From Bradyrhizobium sp. KBS0727 (GTDB lineage Bacteria > Pseudomonadota > Alphaproteobacteria > Rhizobiales > Xanthobacteraceae), in assembly GCF_005937885.2 (NCBI RefSeq), contig NZ_CP042176.1, positions 2,227,501 to 2,291,500 of the forward strand: DNA of 64,000 nucleotides. Direction: 5' to 3'. The notes beneath the pieces are model-generated. The model had not been told where the DNA came from. It did not search any database and worked only from the letters and a program-made list of their open reading frames with translations. Made by a program: the position numbers and the translations under genes. How positions within the stretch are numbered: the first letter of the stretch is position 1; each line of letters opens with the position of its first letter. This document shows, one piece after another, positions 40,771 through 50,507 of this stretch.

Positions 40771-41991
40771 TCAGCCGGCCTGACACGGCACGCTCGAAAA
40801 TCCGCGAAACCGGACCCGGCCGCCGCGCACCGGTTCGCCGCGGAGCGTGTAGTTCGGGAACCGCGCCAGAAAGCGCGAGATCGCGATCGCGCCTTCGAGC
40901 CGCGCCAACGCCATCCCGGCGCATTGATGTGCGCCGGTGCCGAAGGCGAGATGCCGGTTCGGCGTGCGGCCGATGTCGAGGCGTTCGGGATCGGCGAACT
41001 GGGCAGGATCGCGATTGGCCGCGCCGATGCACAGCGTTACCGGCGTGCCCGCCGGCATCGCGATGCCGCCGAGTTCGACCGGCTCGACCGTCATGCGATT
41101 GCCGAGCTGGTTGGAGCTTTCGAACCGCAGCATCTCCTCGACGGCGGTCTTGATCAGCGCCGGGTTGTCGATCAGCCGCAGCTTTTCGGCCGGATAACCC
41201 AGCAGCGCGACCAGTCCGTTGCCGATCAGGTTGGTGGTGGTCTCATGGCCGGCGTTGAGCAGGAAAATGCAGTTGTGCAGCAGTTCCTTTTCCGTCAGCC
41301 GCTCGCCACTGTCTTCGCCCTGAATCAACCGCGTCAGCACGTCGCGGTCGGGATTGCCGGGCTTGGCGCGGCGGCGCGCCACCAGGCCTTCGAGATAGGC
41401 CAGGAAATCCTTCACCGCCTTGTTGCCGCGCGCAAAGACGTCCGGCGCGACGACAGGCTCCAGCGCCCCCAGAATGGCCAGCGACCAGTCACGCAGGGGC
41501 CCGCGTTCGTGCTGGGGCACGTCGAGCAGATTGCCGATCACCTCGATCGGGATCGCGGCGGCAAAGTCGTCGATCAGGTCGATCTTGCCCTTGGCGGCGA
41601 TGGCATCGAGCAGCCGGTCCACCAGAACAACAAGGTCAGGTTCCATGCCGGATATCGCACGCGGCGACAGCGCACCCATGATCAGTCGTCGCACCCGGGT
41701 GTGGGCGGGGGGATCGTTGAAGACGAGGCTGGTGGTGTGGTGCTCGTAGAGCAGGGAGGCGCCATATTTGGGCGCAAACTCCTTCTTCTTGTCCGAGGAG
41801 AACACCTTGGTGTTCTTGTAGGCCGCGACCAGGTCGTCATAGCGGGTCAGGAACCAGGAGCCGTTCGGCAGCCGCTTGACCGGTTCGTGCTCCCGCAACG
41901 CGCGATAAGTCGGGTAGGGGTTGACGTAGAAATCCGGCGTCAGTTTCTCGAGGTCGAACGTGGCAGCCAGTTCGCGTGCATCCAGGTTCAT
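40771..41991 (-). CDS. Cytochrome P450
   Basis: A soluble bacterial P450 of 406 residues. The heme-binding loop FGTGAHQCAG has the cysteine ligand near residue 357. The I-helix oxygen-activation motif is AGHETT, and the K-helix ExxR-type region reads EEMLRFESSNQLGNR. LVFNDPPAHTRVRRLIMGAL is the usual C-helix region of class I bacterial enzymes. It needs an external ferredoxin and reductase; none is adjacent, although a ferredoxin-reductase-like flavoprotein lies at 24 kb. It is divergent from the TetR gene of the efflux operon, about 200 bases apart. The substrate is unknown. Confidence 0.92.
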   Translation of the reverse strand: MNLDARELAATFDLEKLTPDFYVNPYPTYRALREHEPVKRLPNGSWFLTRYDDLVAAYKNTKVFSSDKKKEFAPKYGASLLYEHHTTSLVFNDPPAHTRVRRLIMGALSPRAISGMEPDLVVLVDRLLDAIAAKGKIDLIDDFAAAIPIEVIGNLLDVPQHERGPLRDWSLAILGALEPVVAPDVFARGNKAVKDFLAYLEGLVARRRAKPGNPDRDVLTRLIQGEDSGERLTEKELLHNCIFLLNAGHETTTNLIGNGLVALLGYPAEKLRLIDNPALIKTAVEEMLRFESSNQLGNRMTVEPVELGGIAMPAGTPVTLCIGAANRDPAQFADPERLDIGRTPNRHLAFGTGAHQCAGMALARLEGAIAISRFLARFPNYTLRGEPVRGGRVRFRGFSSVPCQAG

Positions 41992-42172
41992 GGCGCTTCA
42001 TGCTCATTGTGAAGACAGAACGGTCGCGCGACGGTCTCGAATTAGTCGCATCTGCAACTATCTTAAATCGCGTGCCGAGGCCGGGGTCAAGGCATCCGCG
42101 GGCGCTGGGATTCAAGCCGATTTGGGCTGAAATTGCCGTTTGCACTGCAATAAAACCTTGACATCCTGGTGG

Positions 42173-42188
42173 GTGAGTGATTACTCAC
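42173..42188. promoter_or_regulatory. Palindromic operator before the TetR gene
   Basis: GTGAGT-GATT-ACTCAC is a perfect six-base inverted repeat ending directly before ATG 42189. A TTGACA -35 element lies at 42158-42163, so the palindrome sits between -35 and start, where TetR repressors bind. It is very likely the autoregulatory operator for the TetR gene and the cotranscribed efflux genes. Confidence 0.65.
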
Positions 42189-42896
42189 ATGCCCATGTCT
42201 ACCCTGCGGATGACCAGTGACCTGCGGCGTCAATTGATATTGAGCGCCGCCAAGCGATGCTTTGCCCGGAACGGCTTTGCCGGCACCACGACCAAGAGCG
42301 TGGCGGCGGCGGCGGCGATCTCGGAAGGCCTGCTGTTCAAGCACTTCCCCTCCAAGGCCGCGCTCTATGCGGAGATCCTGGCGGAGGAATGCGAGGCCGA
42401 CCCGGATCTGGCGCATTTGCTCGGCCAGGAACCGTCGACTGGAACCCTGGTCGAACTCGTAAAAGGCATGATCGGTCACTTCATGCAGCTCCGCGACGCG
42501 CCGGACCAGGAAGAGGTGCAGCGGATGCGGCTGATGGTGACGAGCCATCTCGACGACGGCGAGTTCGCGCGGCTGTTGTACGGCAAGGTCGGCGACTTGA
42601 TCGGGCCGGTGTTCGCCGCATCGCTCGAACGCGCGGTTGCGGCTGGCGACGCGGTGCGGATCGGCAGCGAACCGCTCAACCTGTTCTGGTTCGCCCACCA
42701 CACCGTGTTGATGGCTGCGCTGACGCGGCTTCCGGCCGTTCCCTGTCTTTCCTATGGCAACCCCGCCGATGTCGAGCGGCAACTTTGCCAGTTCATTCTC
42801 CGCGGTATCGGACTTACCGAAGCCGCAATCGCTACACGTTTAGACCGCGAGCCGTCACCGTGGCAGGGACCATCGGTAACTGCAGAAAGTGCATGA
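42189..42896 (+). CDS. TetR family regulator of the RND efflux operon
   Basis: A repressor of about 235 residues. The helix-turn-helix lies at about residues 8-58 (RRQLILSAAKRCFARNGFAG, then TTTKSVAAAAAISEGLLFKH and FPSKAALYAEIL). The C-terminal domain has the aromatic/hydrophobic composition (LFWFAHHTVLMAALTRLPAV) of drug-sensing members. ATG 42189 abuts the operator, so translation may really begin at ATG 42195 or 42210. The stop is one base before the adaptor ATG at 42898, so the three genes form one operon. It probably represses the pump until an inducer binds. Confidence 0.85.
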   Translation: MPMSTLRMTSDLRRQLILSAAKRCFARNGFAGTTTKSVAAAAAISEGLLFKHFPSKAALYAEILAEECEADPDLAHLLGQEPSTGTLVELVKGMIGHFMQLRDAPDQEEVQRMRLMVTSHLDDGEFARLLYGKVGDLIGPVFAASLERAVAAGDAVRIGSEPLNLFWFAHHTVLMAALTRLPAVPCLSYGNPADVERQLCQFILRGIGLTEAAIATRLDREPSPWQGPSVTAESA

Positions 42897-42897
42897 C

Positions 42898-44091
42898 ATG
42901 AATATCCAGACCGAAGGCCATATCTCGGGGCAACCGCTCAGGGAAAAACCCGCCAAGCGCCCCGTCCGGATGGTGCGCTGGTTCATCATCGTTGGCGTCC
43001 TGCTGGCGGTGCTGGCCGGCGGGCTGGTCGGCTTCAACGCCTTCCGCAGCCACATGATCGCGCAGTTCTTTGCCAACAACAAACCGCCGGCGTCGAATGT
43101 GAGCGTGGCCGAGGCCAAGACCGAGGCGATCCCGAACCTGCTGACGGCGGTCGGCGATCTCGTCGCGGTGCATCAGGTCAACGTCACCTCCGATGTGTCC
43201 GGTCGCATCACCGAGATCCTGTTCACGGCTGGCAGCCACGTGAAGGCGGGTACGCCGCTGGTGCAGTTGTTTGACGGTCCCGACCAGGGCGATCTCGCCA
43301 ACTACAAGGCGCAGGCGACGGTGGCGCAGCTCTCGCTCGATCGCGCCAAGCAGCTGGCCTCGCGCCAGTTCGGGCCGCAGTCGACCGTCGATTCGGCGCA
43401 AGCCGCGTTTGACCAGGCCAATGCAGGCATCGCCAAGACCGAAGCCATCATTTCGCAGAAGCTGGTGCGCGCGCCGTTCGAGGGCGATCTCGGCGTTCGT
43501 CAGGTCGAAGTCGGCCAGTACCTGACGGCAGGCACGCAGATCGTGTCGCTGACTGATCTGTCGGTGCTCTATGCGAACCTGACCGTGACCGAGAAGCAAA
43601 GCTCGCAGATCAAGGTTGGCCAGACCGTTCGGGTTTCGGTCGACGCCTATCCGGGACGCACCTTCGAAGGCAAGATCACGACCATCGAGCCGCAGATCGC
43701 GACCGATACCCGCAACATCCGCGTGCAGGCGACGATCAACAATCCGGACAACATCCTCAAGCCCGGCATGTTCGCGACCACCACGATCCTGCTGCCGGAG
43801 AAGCCGCCGGTCGTCACCGTTCCGGAAACGGCGGTCGACTACACGCTGTATGGCGACTCCGTGTTCCTGATCACCGAGAAGAAAAGCGACGACGGCAAGA
43901 CCATCCTGACCGCGGTCCGCAGCTTCGTGAAAACCGGCAACCGGATTGAAGGCCGCGTCGAGATCCTCAAGGGCCTGAAGCCCGGCGACCGCGTCGTTGC
44001 CGTCGGGCAGATCAAGTTGCAATCGGGCATGCCGGTCGCGATCTCGACCGATCCGGCGCCGCCGATTCCGGCGACACCCCCACGCTACTAG
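42898..44091 (+). CDS. RND efflux periplasmic adaptor (membrane fusion protein)
   Basis: A 397-residue MFP. A cytoplasmic tail of about 25 residues and one membrane anchor (WFIIVGVLLAVLAGGLVGFN) come first, then the biotinyl-lipoyl half VTSDVSGRITEILFTAGSHV, a helical hairpin (LDRAKQLASRQFGPQSTVDS and following), the return half LVRAPFEGDLGVRQVEVGQY, and beta-barrel and membrane-proximal domains. It is anchored by a membrane helix rather than a lipid. It links the RND pump to an outer-membrane channel; no TolC-type gene is present here. ATG 42898 is used, with GTG 42889 as alternative. Confidence 0.92.
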   Translation: MNIQTEGHISGQPLREKPAKRPVRMVRWFIIVGVLLAVLAGGLVGFNAFRSHMIAQFFANNKPPASNVSVAEAKTEAIPNLLTAVGDLVAVHQVNVTSDVSGRITEILFTAGSHVKAGTPLVQLFDGPDQGDLANYKAQATVAQLSLDRAKQLASRQFGPQSTVDSAQAAFDQANAGIAKTEAIISQKLVRAPFEGDLGVRQVEVGQYLTAGTQIVSLTDLSVLYANLTVTEKQSSQIKVGQTVRVSVDAYPGRTFEGKITTIEPQIATDTRNIRVQATINNPDNILKPGMFATTTILLPEKPPVVTVPETAVDYTLYGDSVFLITEKKSDDGKTILTAVRSFVKTGNRIEGRVEILKGLKPGDRVVAVGQIKLQSGMPVAISTDPAPPIPATPPRY

Positions 44092-44204
44092 GATTGCGCG
44101 TTACTGGGATTTACGGCCCGACGGGCCGCATGCAGACGAAAAGCGGGCAGCGGTTTCCGTCAGGAGACCGCGCCCAATTGGCGAACTTACCGGGATAAAT
44201 TGCG

Positions 44205-47200
44205 ATGGCCTTAACCGATATCTTCATCAAGCGCCCGGTTCTTTCGGTCGTGGTCAGCCTGTTGATCCTGCTGATCGGCCTGCGGGCGGCGACCACGCTG
44301 CCGATCCGGCAATATCCGAACCTGTCGAACACCGTCGTGACGATCACCACGTCATACCCCGGTGCCGCGCCGGAATTGATCCAGGGCTTCATCACCACGC
44401 CGATCGAGCAGGCCGTCGCCTCGGCCGAGGGCGTCGACTACATCACCTCGTCGTCGGTGCTCGGCACCTCGACGATCCAAGTCTACGTCAAGCTAAATTT
44501 CAATCCGAACCAGGCGCTGACCGAGGTGCTCGCCAAGGTCAACTCGGTCAAATACCTGATCCCGAAGGAATCCTACGACCCCGTCGTCAGCAAGGCGACC
44601 GGCGATACGATCGCGGTGATGTATCTCGGCTTCTCCAGTGAGGAGCTCACGGGATCGGCGATCTCGGACTATCTGACGCGCGTCGTGCAGCCGGTGCTGT
44701 CGACGGTCGACGGCGTCGCATCCGCCGACATCCTGGGCGGCCAGACCTTTGCGATGCGGCTCTGGCTCGATCCGATCCGCATGGCCGGACGCGGCGTGTC
44801 GTCAAACGACATCGCGGCCGCGATCGCCGCCAACAATTTCCAGGCCGCCGCCGGGCAGACCAAGGGCTATTTCATCGTCTCCAACGTCTCGGCCAATACC
44901 GACCTTCAGAGCATCGATCAGTTCAAACGGATGATCGTCAAGTCGAAGGACGGCGGCTTCGTCCGCGTCGAGGACGTCGCGACGGTGGAACTCGCGGCCC
45001 AGAGCTCGGACGCCAGCGTCGCCTTCAACGGCGAGCACGCGATCTTCATCGGCATCAAGGCGACGCCTCAGGGCAACCCGCTGACGCTCGTCAAGGGCGT
45101 GCGCGCGCTGTTCCCGGAGCTCGAGCGCAACCTGCCGCCGTCGATGAAGATGAAGGTGGCCTACGACTCGACCAAGTTCATCCAGTCGTCGATCGACGAG
45201 GTCCAGAAGACGCTGGGTGAAGCGGTGCTGATCGTCGTGGTTGTGATCTTCCTGTTCCTGGCCTCGATCCGGTCGGTGATCATTCCGGTCGTCACGATCC
45301 CGCTGTCGCTGATCGGCGTCTGCATCCTGATGCTGGCCGCGGGCTTCAGTTTCAACCTGCTGACGCTGCTCGCGATGGTGCTGGCGATCGGCCTCGTGGT
45401 CGACGACGCCATCGTGGTGGTGGAGAACATCCACCGCCATCTCGAGGAGGGCATGCCACCGGTGCAGGCGTCGCTAAAGGGCGCGCGCGAGATCGTGGGC
45501 CCCGTCATCTCGATGACGATCACGCTGGCTGCGGTGTACGCGCCGATCGGCTTCCTCGGCGGCGTGACCGGGACCTTGTTCCGCGAATTCGCCTTCACGC
45601 TCGCCGGTTCGGTGATCATGTCGGGCGTGATCGCACTGACGCTGTCGCCGATGATGTGCTCGGTGTTCCTCAAGAGCGCCGACGAAGGGCGCTTCGCCAA
45701 GCTCGTCAACCGCGTGTTCGGCGCAGTGACACGCGCCTATGGCCGCCAACTCGACCGCTCGCTCGATTATCGGCCGATCACCGCTCTGTTCGCGGTGACC
45801 ATCCTCGGCCTCGTCGGCTTCCTCTACGTGCATACCTCGAAGGAGCTGGCGCCGCAGGAAGACCAGGGCATCGTGTTCGCGGTGACCAAGGCGCCGAAAT
45901 ACGCCAACATCGACTACATCGACTACTACGGCGACAAGATCGACAAGGAGTTCCAGAAGTTTCCCGAGACCGATCTGCGGTTCGTCCTGAACGGGATCAC
46001 CGGTCCGCAGGGCGGCTTCGCCGGCATGCTGCTCAAGCCGTGGGATGAGCGCAAGCGCAGCGCGCAGCAGCTGCAGCCGCTGGTCCAGGCGGAGTTATCG
46101 AAGATCGAGGGTGTCAACGCGTTCGCGTTCAGCCTGCCGCCGCTGCCCGGCGGCCCCGGCGGTCTGCCGGTGCAGATGGTCATCAGCTCGACGGCCGGAT
46201 TCCAGGCGGTGTTCGAACAGATGGACAAGCTCAAGGCCGCCGCGCGCAATAGCGGCCTGTTCATCGTCTCCGACAGCGACCTCGACTTCAATCAGCCGGT
46301 CGTCCGGCTGAAGGTCGACCGTTCCAAGGCGAGCGACCTCGGCATCACGATGCAGTCGATCGGCGGCGCGCTGGCGACGCTGCTCGGCGGCAACTATGTC
46401 AACCGCTTCAATCTGGAAGGCCGGTCCTACCAGGTGATCCCGCAGGTGCCGCGCGACAAGCGGCTCGCACCGGAGTCGTTCGACAACTACTACGTACCGA
46501 GCACGACCGGTCAGCTTGTGCGGCTGTCGACCGTGGTCTCGGTCGAGACCGCCACCGATCCGAACGCGCTGACCCACTACAACCAGCTCAACTCGTCGAC
46601 CTTCCAAGCCGTGCCGATGCCCGGCGTTTCGATGGGACAGGCGGTGGAATTCCTGCAGGGTGAGGCCAAGAAGCTGCCGTCCGGCTTCAGCTACGACTTC
46701 CTGTCGGACTCCCGGCAATACGTCCATGAAGGCAGTCAGCTGCTGATCACGTTCGCGTTCGCTATCGTCATCATCTTCCTGGTGCTGGCGGCGCAGTTCG
46801 AGAGCCTGCGCGATCCGTTCGTGATCATGATCAGCGTGCCGATGGCGATCGTCGGCGCCCTGATCCCGCTGTTCTTCGGCGTTGCGACCATGAACATCTA
46901 CACCCAGGTCGGGCTGTTGACGCTGGTCGGACTGATCACCAAGCACGGCATCCTGATGGTGGAGTTCGCCAACGAGCTGCAGCTCAACGAGGGGCTCGAC
47001 CGCCGCTCAGCGATCGAGATGGCCGCCCGCATCCGGCTGCGTCCGATCCTGATGACGACGGCAGCCATGGTCACGGGCCTGTTGCCGCTCTTGACGGCTA
47101 CGGGTGCCGGCGCGGCCAGCCGGTTCTCGATCGGCCTCGTCGTCGTGGCCGGCATGACGATCGGCACGCTGTTCACCCTGTTCGTGCTGCCGGCCGTCTA

Positions 47201-47303
47201 CACGTTGATCGCGACCGACCACCAAGCCAACGCTAGCTCCGAGCGGGCCAAGCAGATCGCCGAATTCGATCTCGCCGGTCAGCAGGCGCTCAAGCCGACC
47301 TGA
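44205..47303 (+). CDS. RND multidrug efflux permease (AcrB/MexB family)
   Basis: A proton-driven inner-membrane pump of 1032 residues, the usual length for HAE1 transporters. It opens with MALTDIFIKRPVLSVVVSLL and PIRQYPNLSNTVVTITTSYP. The TM4 proton-relay aspartates are in AIGLVVDDAIVVVENIHRHL. Duplicated halves are visible, the second beginning near DRSLDYRPITALFAVTILGL. The porter domain contains the QxGGxP-like loop LPPLPGGPGGLPVQMVI. It follows the adaptor gene after 113 bases. Substrates are probably amphiphilic drugs, bile-like compounds or plant phenolics, by family analogy. Confidence 0.95.
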   Translation: MALTDIFIKRPVLSVVVSLLILLIGLRAATTLPIRQYPNLSNTVVTITTSYPGAAPELIQGFITTPIEQAVASAEGVDYITSSSVLGTSTIQVYVKLNFNPNQALTEVLAKVNSVKYLIPKESYDPVVSKATGDTIAVMYLGFSSEELTGSAISDYLTRVVQPVLSTVDGVASADILGGQTFAMRLWLDPIRMAGRGVSSNDIAAAIAANNFQAAAGQTKGYFIVSNVSANTDLQSIDQFKRMIVKSKDGGFVRVEDVATVELAAQSSDASVAFNGEHAIFIGIKATPQGNPLTLVKGVRALFPELERNLPPSMKMKVAYDSTKFIQSSIDEVQKTLGEAVLIVVVVIFLFLASIRSVIIPVVTIPLSLIGVCILMLAAGFSFNLLTLLAMVLAIGLVVDDAIVVVENIHRHLEEGMPPVQASLKGAREIVGPVISMTITLAAVYAPIGFLGGVTGTLFREFAFTLAGSVIMSGVIALTLSPMMCSVFLKSADEGRFAKLVNRVFGAVTRAYGRQLDRSLDYRPITALFAVTILGLVGFLYVHTSKELAPQEDQGIVFAVTKAPKYANIDYIDYYGDKIDKEFQKFPETDLRFVLNGITGPQGGFAGMLLKPWDERKRSAQQLQPLVQAELSKIEGVNAFAFSLPPLPGGPGGLPVQMVISSTAGFQAVFEQMDKLKAAARNSGLFIVSDSDLDFNQPVVRLKVDRSKASDLGITMQSIGGALATLLGGNYVNRFNLEGRSYQVIPQVPRDKRLAPESFDNYYVPSTTGQLVRLSTVVSVETATDPNALTHYNQLNSSTFQAVPMPGVSMGQAVEFLQGEAKKLPSGFSYDFLSDSRQYVHEGSQLLITFAFAIVIIFLVLAAQFESLRDPFVIMISVPMAIVGALIPLFFGVATMNIYTQVGLLTLVGLITKHGILMVEFANELQLNEGLDRRSAIEMAARIRLRPILMTTAAMVTGLLPLLTATGAGAASRFSIGLVVVAGMTIGTLFTLFVLPAVYTLIATDHQANASSERAKQIAEFDLAGQQALKPT

Positions 47304-47418
47304 GCGCTTGAGCGGATAGACTTCGGAACGGCGGCTACCACCACGCCGCCGTTTGCCTTGCTATTCTCCCGCACTGCGGCAAGAGACAAGGCGAAGTCTT
47401 CTTGCTAACTTGGGCGGG

Positions 47419-50121
47419 ATGAGCATTTCCCTGCATCCGGACACGTCGGAAGGACGAACGTTGGCGGCTTCGTCCGTGGCGGACGCACCGTCCGTGCAGG
47501 GAACTCCGGGGCCGAAAGTCCGTACCCGCCTGTTCGCCAAATATGTCGCGCTATTCGTCGCGGTGGTGGGCGTGGCGCTGCTTTCCAACGGGATTTTCGA
47601 GGTTTTCTTCTATTATCGCGAGCACAAGGCGGCGCTGATCCGGATTCAGCACGAGCAGGCCGAGGCCGCCGCCGCCAAAATCGGCCAGTTCATCAAGGAA
47701 ATCGAAAGCCAGCTCGGCTGGACCACGCAACTGCCGTGGTCGGCAGGATCGCTGCAGGACCGCCGCTTTGACGCGCTCCGGCTGCTGCGGCAGGTGCCGG
47801 CCATCACCGAACTGTCGCAGATCGATTCGACCGGCAAGGAGCGCCTACGGGTATCGCGCCTCTCCATGGATGTCCTGGAGTCCGGCCTCGACCTCTCCAA
47901 GGACCCGAAATTCACCGAGGCCGTCGCCAACAAGGTCTATTACGGACCGGTCTATTTTCGCCGCGAATCCGAGCCCTATATGACGCTGTCGCTCGCCGGC
48001 ACCCGCAAGGACGCCGGCGTCAGCATCGCCGAGGTCAATCTGAAGCTGATCTGGGACGTGGTCTCGCAGATCAAGGTCGGCGAGCGGGGCCATGCCTATG
48101 TGGTGGGTTCGCAGGGGCGGCTGATCGCCCATCCCGACATCAGCCTGGTGCTGCGCAACACCGACATGTCGAAGCTGGTGCAGGTGCAGGCCGCGTTGGC
48201 CGTGCAGGCGGCGCTCGCCGAGCAAGCTGCGGCAGCGGCGGTCGCACAAGCGGCGCAGTCCACACCTGGTGGGCGCGCAACTCCGCCGCCGGTGCCGCCC
48301 CCGCCAGCGCCGCGGATAGAGCCTGCGAATTCCGGCGATTCCTTGCAGGGTGCGCTGAATATTCAGGGACAGGAGGTGCTGACGGCATCTGCGCCGATTG
48401 CACCGCTGGGATGGATCATGTTCGTCGAGCTGCCGGTCAAGGAGGCCTATGCCTCGCTTTACGCGGCATTGCAGCGGCTCGCGATCGTGCTGCTGGGAGC
48501 GTCGATCTTTGCCGTGCTTGCCGGAATCTTCCTGGCCCGCCGCATGGTCGGTCCGATCAGGGCGCTGAGCGCCGGCGCGGAACGGATCGGCGGCGGCGAT
48601 TTCGCCCAGCGCATCTCGATCAAGACCGGCGACGAACTGGAAGGTCTTGCCAATCAATTCAACGACATGGGCGCGCGGCTTCAGGAATCCTATACGGACC
48701 TTGAGAACAAGGTCGAGCAGCGCACGGCGGAACTGAGTGAATCGCTGCAGCAGCAAACCGCTACCGCCGACGTGCTCAAGGTCATCAGCCGTTCCGCGTT
48801 CGATCTGAAGTCGGTGCTGACGACGTTGACGGAATCCGCCAAGGCGTTGTGCGGCGCATCACTCGGGATCATCTGCCTGCGTGATGGCGAGGTGATGCGG
48901 CTGCAGGCCGAGTCGGGTTGCACCCAGGCGTTCGTCGATTTCATGCACGCCAATCCCATCAAACCCGGCCGTGACACCATCACCGGCCGGGTTTTTATGG
49001 ATGGCAAGCCTGCCCACGTTCCTGACGTGAAAGGCGACACTGAATATGATTTCGGCCAGGCGCCGGTGCTCGGCAACTACCGGGCCGTGCTCGCCGTGCC
49101 GCTGATGCGTGATGGCGCAGTCGAGGGGGTGCTGTTGCTGGGGAGGCCGGAACCCGGACCCTTCAGCCAGCGTCAGATCGATCTGGTTCAGACCTTTGCC
49201 GACCAGGCCGTCATCGCCATCGAGAACGTCCGCTTGTTCGATCAGGTTCAGGCGCGCACCAAGGAGCTTTCCGCTTCGATCGACGAGTTGCGCACCGCGC
49301 AGGACCGCCTCGTGCAAACCGAGAAGCTGGCTTCGCTCGGCCAGCTCACCGCCGGCATCGCCCATGAGATCAAGAACCCGCTCAATTTCGTCAACAATTT
49401 CGCGGCGTTGTCGGGGGAATTGATCGACGAGCTGAACGACGTGCTGAAGCCGGCGGCGCTCGACGACAAGACGCGCGAGGAGATCGACGAGCTCACCCAT
49501 ATGCTGAAGGGCAACCTCGAAAAGGTCGTGCAGCACGGCAAGCGGGCGGATTCGATCGTTAAGAACATGCTGTTGCATTCGCGCGAGGGTTCGGGCGAGC
49601 ACCGGCCCGCCGACATCAACGCGATCGTCGAGGAGAGCCTCAATCTCGCCTATCACGGCGCGCGCGCCGAAAAGTCCGGTTTCAACATCACGCTGAAGCG
49701 CGACTTCGATCCCGCCGCAGGCCAGATCGACCTGTATCCGCAGGAAATTACCCGCGTCTTCCTCAACCTGATCTCGAACGGGTTCTACGCCGCGACCAAG
49801 CGCAAGGAGGCCGGCGACGAGGGCTTTGAGCCCGCCTTGAGCGCGGCCACCAGGAGCCTGGGCAACAAGGTGGAAATCCGGATTCGCGACAACGGCACCG
49901 GCATTCCGCCCGAGGTGAAGGAGAAGATGTTCAATCCCTTCTTTACCACCAAGCCGGCGGGCGAGGGCACCGGCCTCGGCCTGTCGATGAGCCACGACAT
50001 CATCGTGAAGCAGCACGGCGGTACGATCGATGTCGCGACCGAGCCCGGCGCATTTACCGAATTCATTATTACGCTGCCCAGAAGCGGGGCGGCACAGTCG
50101 ATCACTGGAGGCAAGAATTGA
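47419..50121 (+). CDS. Membrane sensor histidine kinase (Cache-HAMP-GAF-HisKA-HATPase)
   Basis: A 900-residue kinase. TM1 is near residues 38-60, followed by a periplasmic Cache-like domain to about 345, TM2 (LAIVLLGASIFAVLAGIFLA), a HAMP domain (RMVGPIRALSAGAERIGGGD), a coiled coil, and a GAF domain at about 465-610. The H-box LGQLTAGIAHEIKNP has phospho-acceptor H649, and the ATPase has the N-box FLNLISNGFYAATK, RDNGTGIPPEV, FFTTKPAGEGTGLGLSMSHD. The Cache domain is interrupted at about 254-300 by an Ala/Gln- then Pro-rich insertion. ATG 47419 follows GGGCGGG. The stop overlaps the next gene, so it probably signals to the two encoded receivers. Confidence 0.9.
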   Translation: MSISLHPDTSEGRTLAASSVADAPSVQGTPGPKVRTRLFAKYVALFVAVVGVALLSNGIFEVFFYYREHKAALIRIQHEQAEAAAAKIGQFIKEIESQLGWTTQLPWSAGSLQDRRFDALRLLRQVPAITELSQIDSTGKERLRVSRLSMDVLESGLDLSKDPKFTEAVANKVYYGPVYFRRESEPYMTLSLAGTRKDAGVSIAEVNLKLIWDVVSQIKVGERGHAYVVGSQGRLIAHPDISLVLRNTDMSKLVQVQAALAVQAALAEQAAAAAVAQAAQSTPGGRATPPPVPPPPAPRIEPANSGDSLQGALNIQGQEVLTASAPIAPLGWIMFVELPVKEAYASLYAALQRLAIVLLGASIFAVLAGIFLARRMVGPIRALSAGAERIGGGDFAQRISIKTGDELEGLANQFNDMGARLQESYTDLENKVEQRTAELSESLQQQTATADVLKVISRSAFDLKSVLTTLTESAKALCGASLGIICLRDGEVMRLQAESGCTQAFVDFMHANPIKPGRDTITGRVFMDGKPAHVPDVKGDTEYDFGQAPVLGNYRAVLAVPLMRDGAVEGVLLLGRPEPGPFSQRQIDLVQTFADQAVIAIENVRLFDQVQARTKELSASIDELRTAQDRLVQTEKLASLGQLTAGIAHEIKNPLNFVNNFAALSGELIDELNDVLKPAALDDKTREEIDELTHMLKGNLEKVVQHGKRADSIVKNMLLHSREGSGEHRPADINAIVEESLNLAYHGARAEKSGFNITLKRDFDPAAGQIDLYPQEITRVFLNLISNGFYAATKRKEAGDEGFEPALSAATRSLGNKVEIRIRDNGTGIPPEVKEKMFNPFFTTKPAGEGTGLGLSMSHDIIVKQHGGTIDVATEPGAFTEFIITLPRSGAAQSITGGKN

Positions 50122-50507
50122 GCGTTTACATACTCGTTGTCGATGACGAACCCGATGTCGAATCCTTGTTTCGTCAGCAATTCCGCCGCGATCTGAAATC
50201 CGGCCGTTTTACGATGGAATTCGCGCCGTCGGCGCCTGTGGCGCTGGCGCGTGCCGCCGATGTCACGGATCCCTCGCTGATCCTGATCCTGTCGGACATC
50301 AACATGCCCGGCATGAGCGGGCTCGAAATGCTGCCGAAGGTGCGTGCCGAGCGCCCCGACGTGCCCGTGATCATGATCACCGCCTATGGCGATGCCGAAA
50401 CGCGCCGCAAGGCGATCGAGAACGGCGCCACCGGCCTTTTGACCAAGCCGATCGATTTTGCGCTGCTGCGCAACGAGATCGACACCAGGCTTGGACAAGC
50501 CGCATGA
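50118..50507 (+). CDS. CheY-like single-domain response regulator
   Basis: A 129-residue receiver domain without output domain. The acidic pocket is D9/D10 (VVDDEPD), the phospho-acceptor is D60 (LILSDINMPG), the switch threonine/serine position is in MITAYGD and the lysine is K110 (LLTKPID). It starts with TTG 50118 overlapping the kinase stop and ends in an ATGA overlap with the cyclase gene. It may compete for phosphate or relay it within the operon. Confidence 0.92.
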   Translation: MSVYILVVDDEPDVESLFRQQFRRDLKSGRFTMEFAPSAPVALARAADVTDPSLILILSDINMPGMSGLEMLPKVRAERPDVPVIMITAYGDAETRRKAIENGATGLLTKPIDFALLRNEIDTRLGQAA

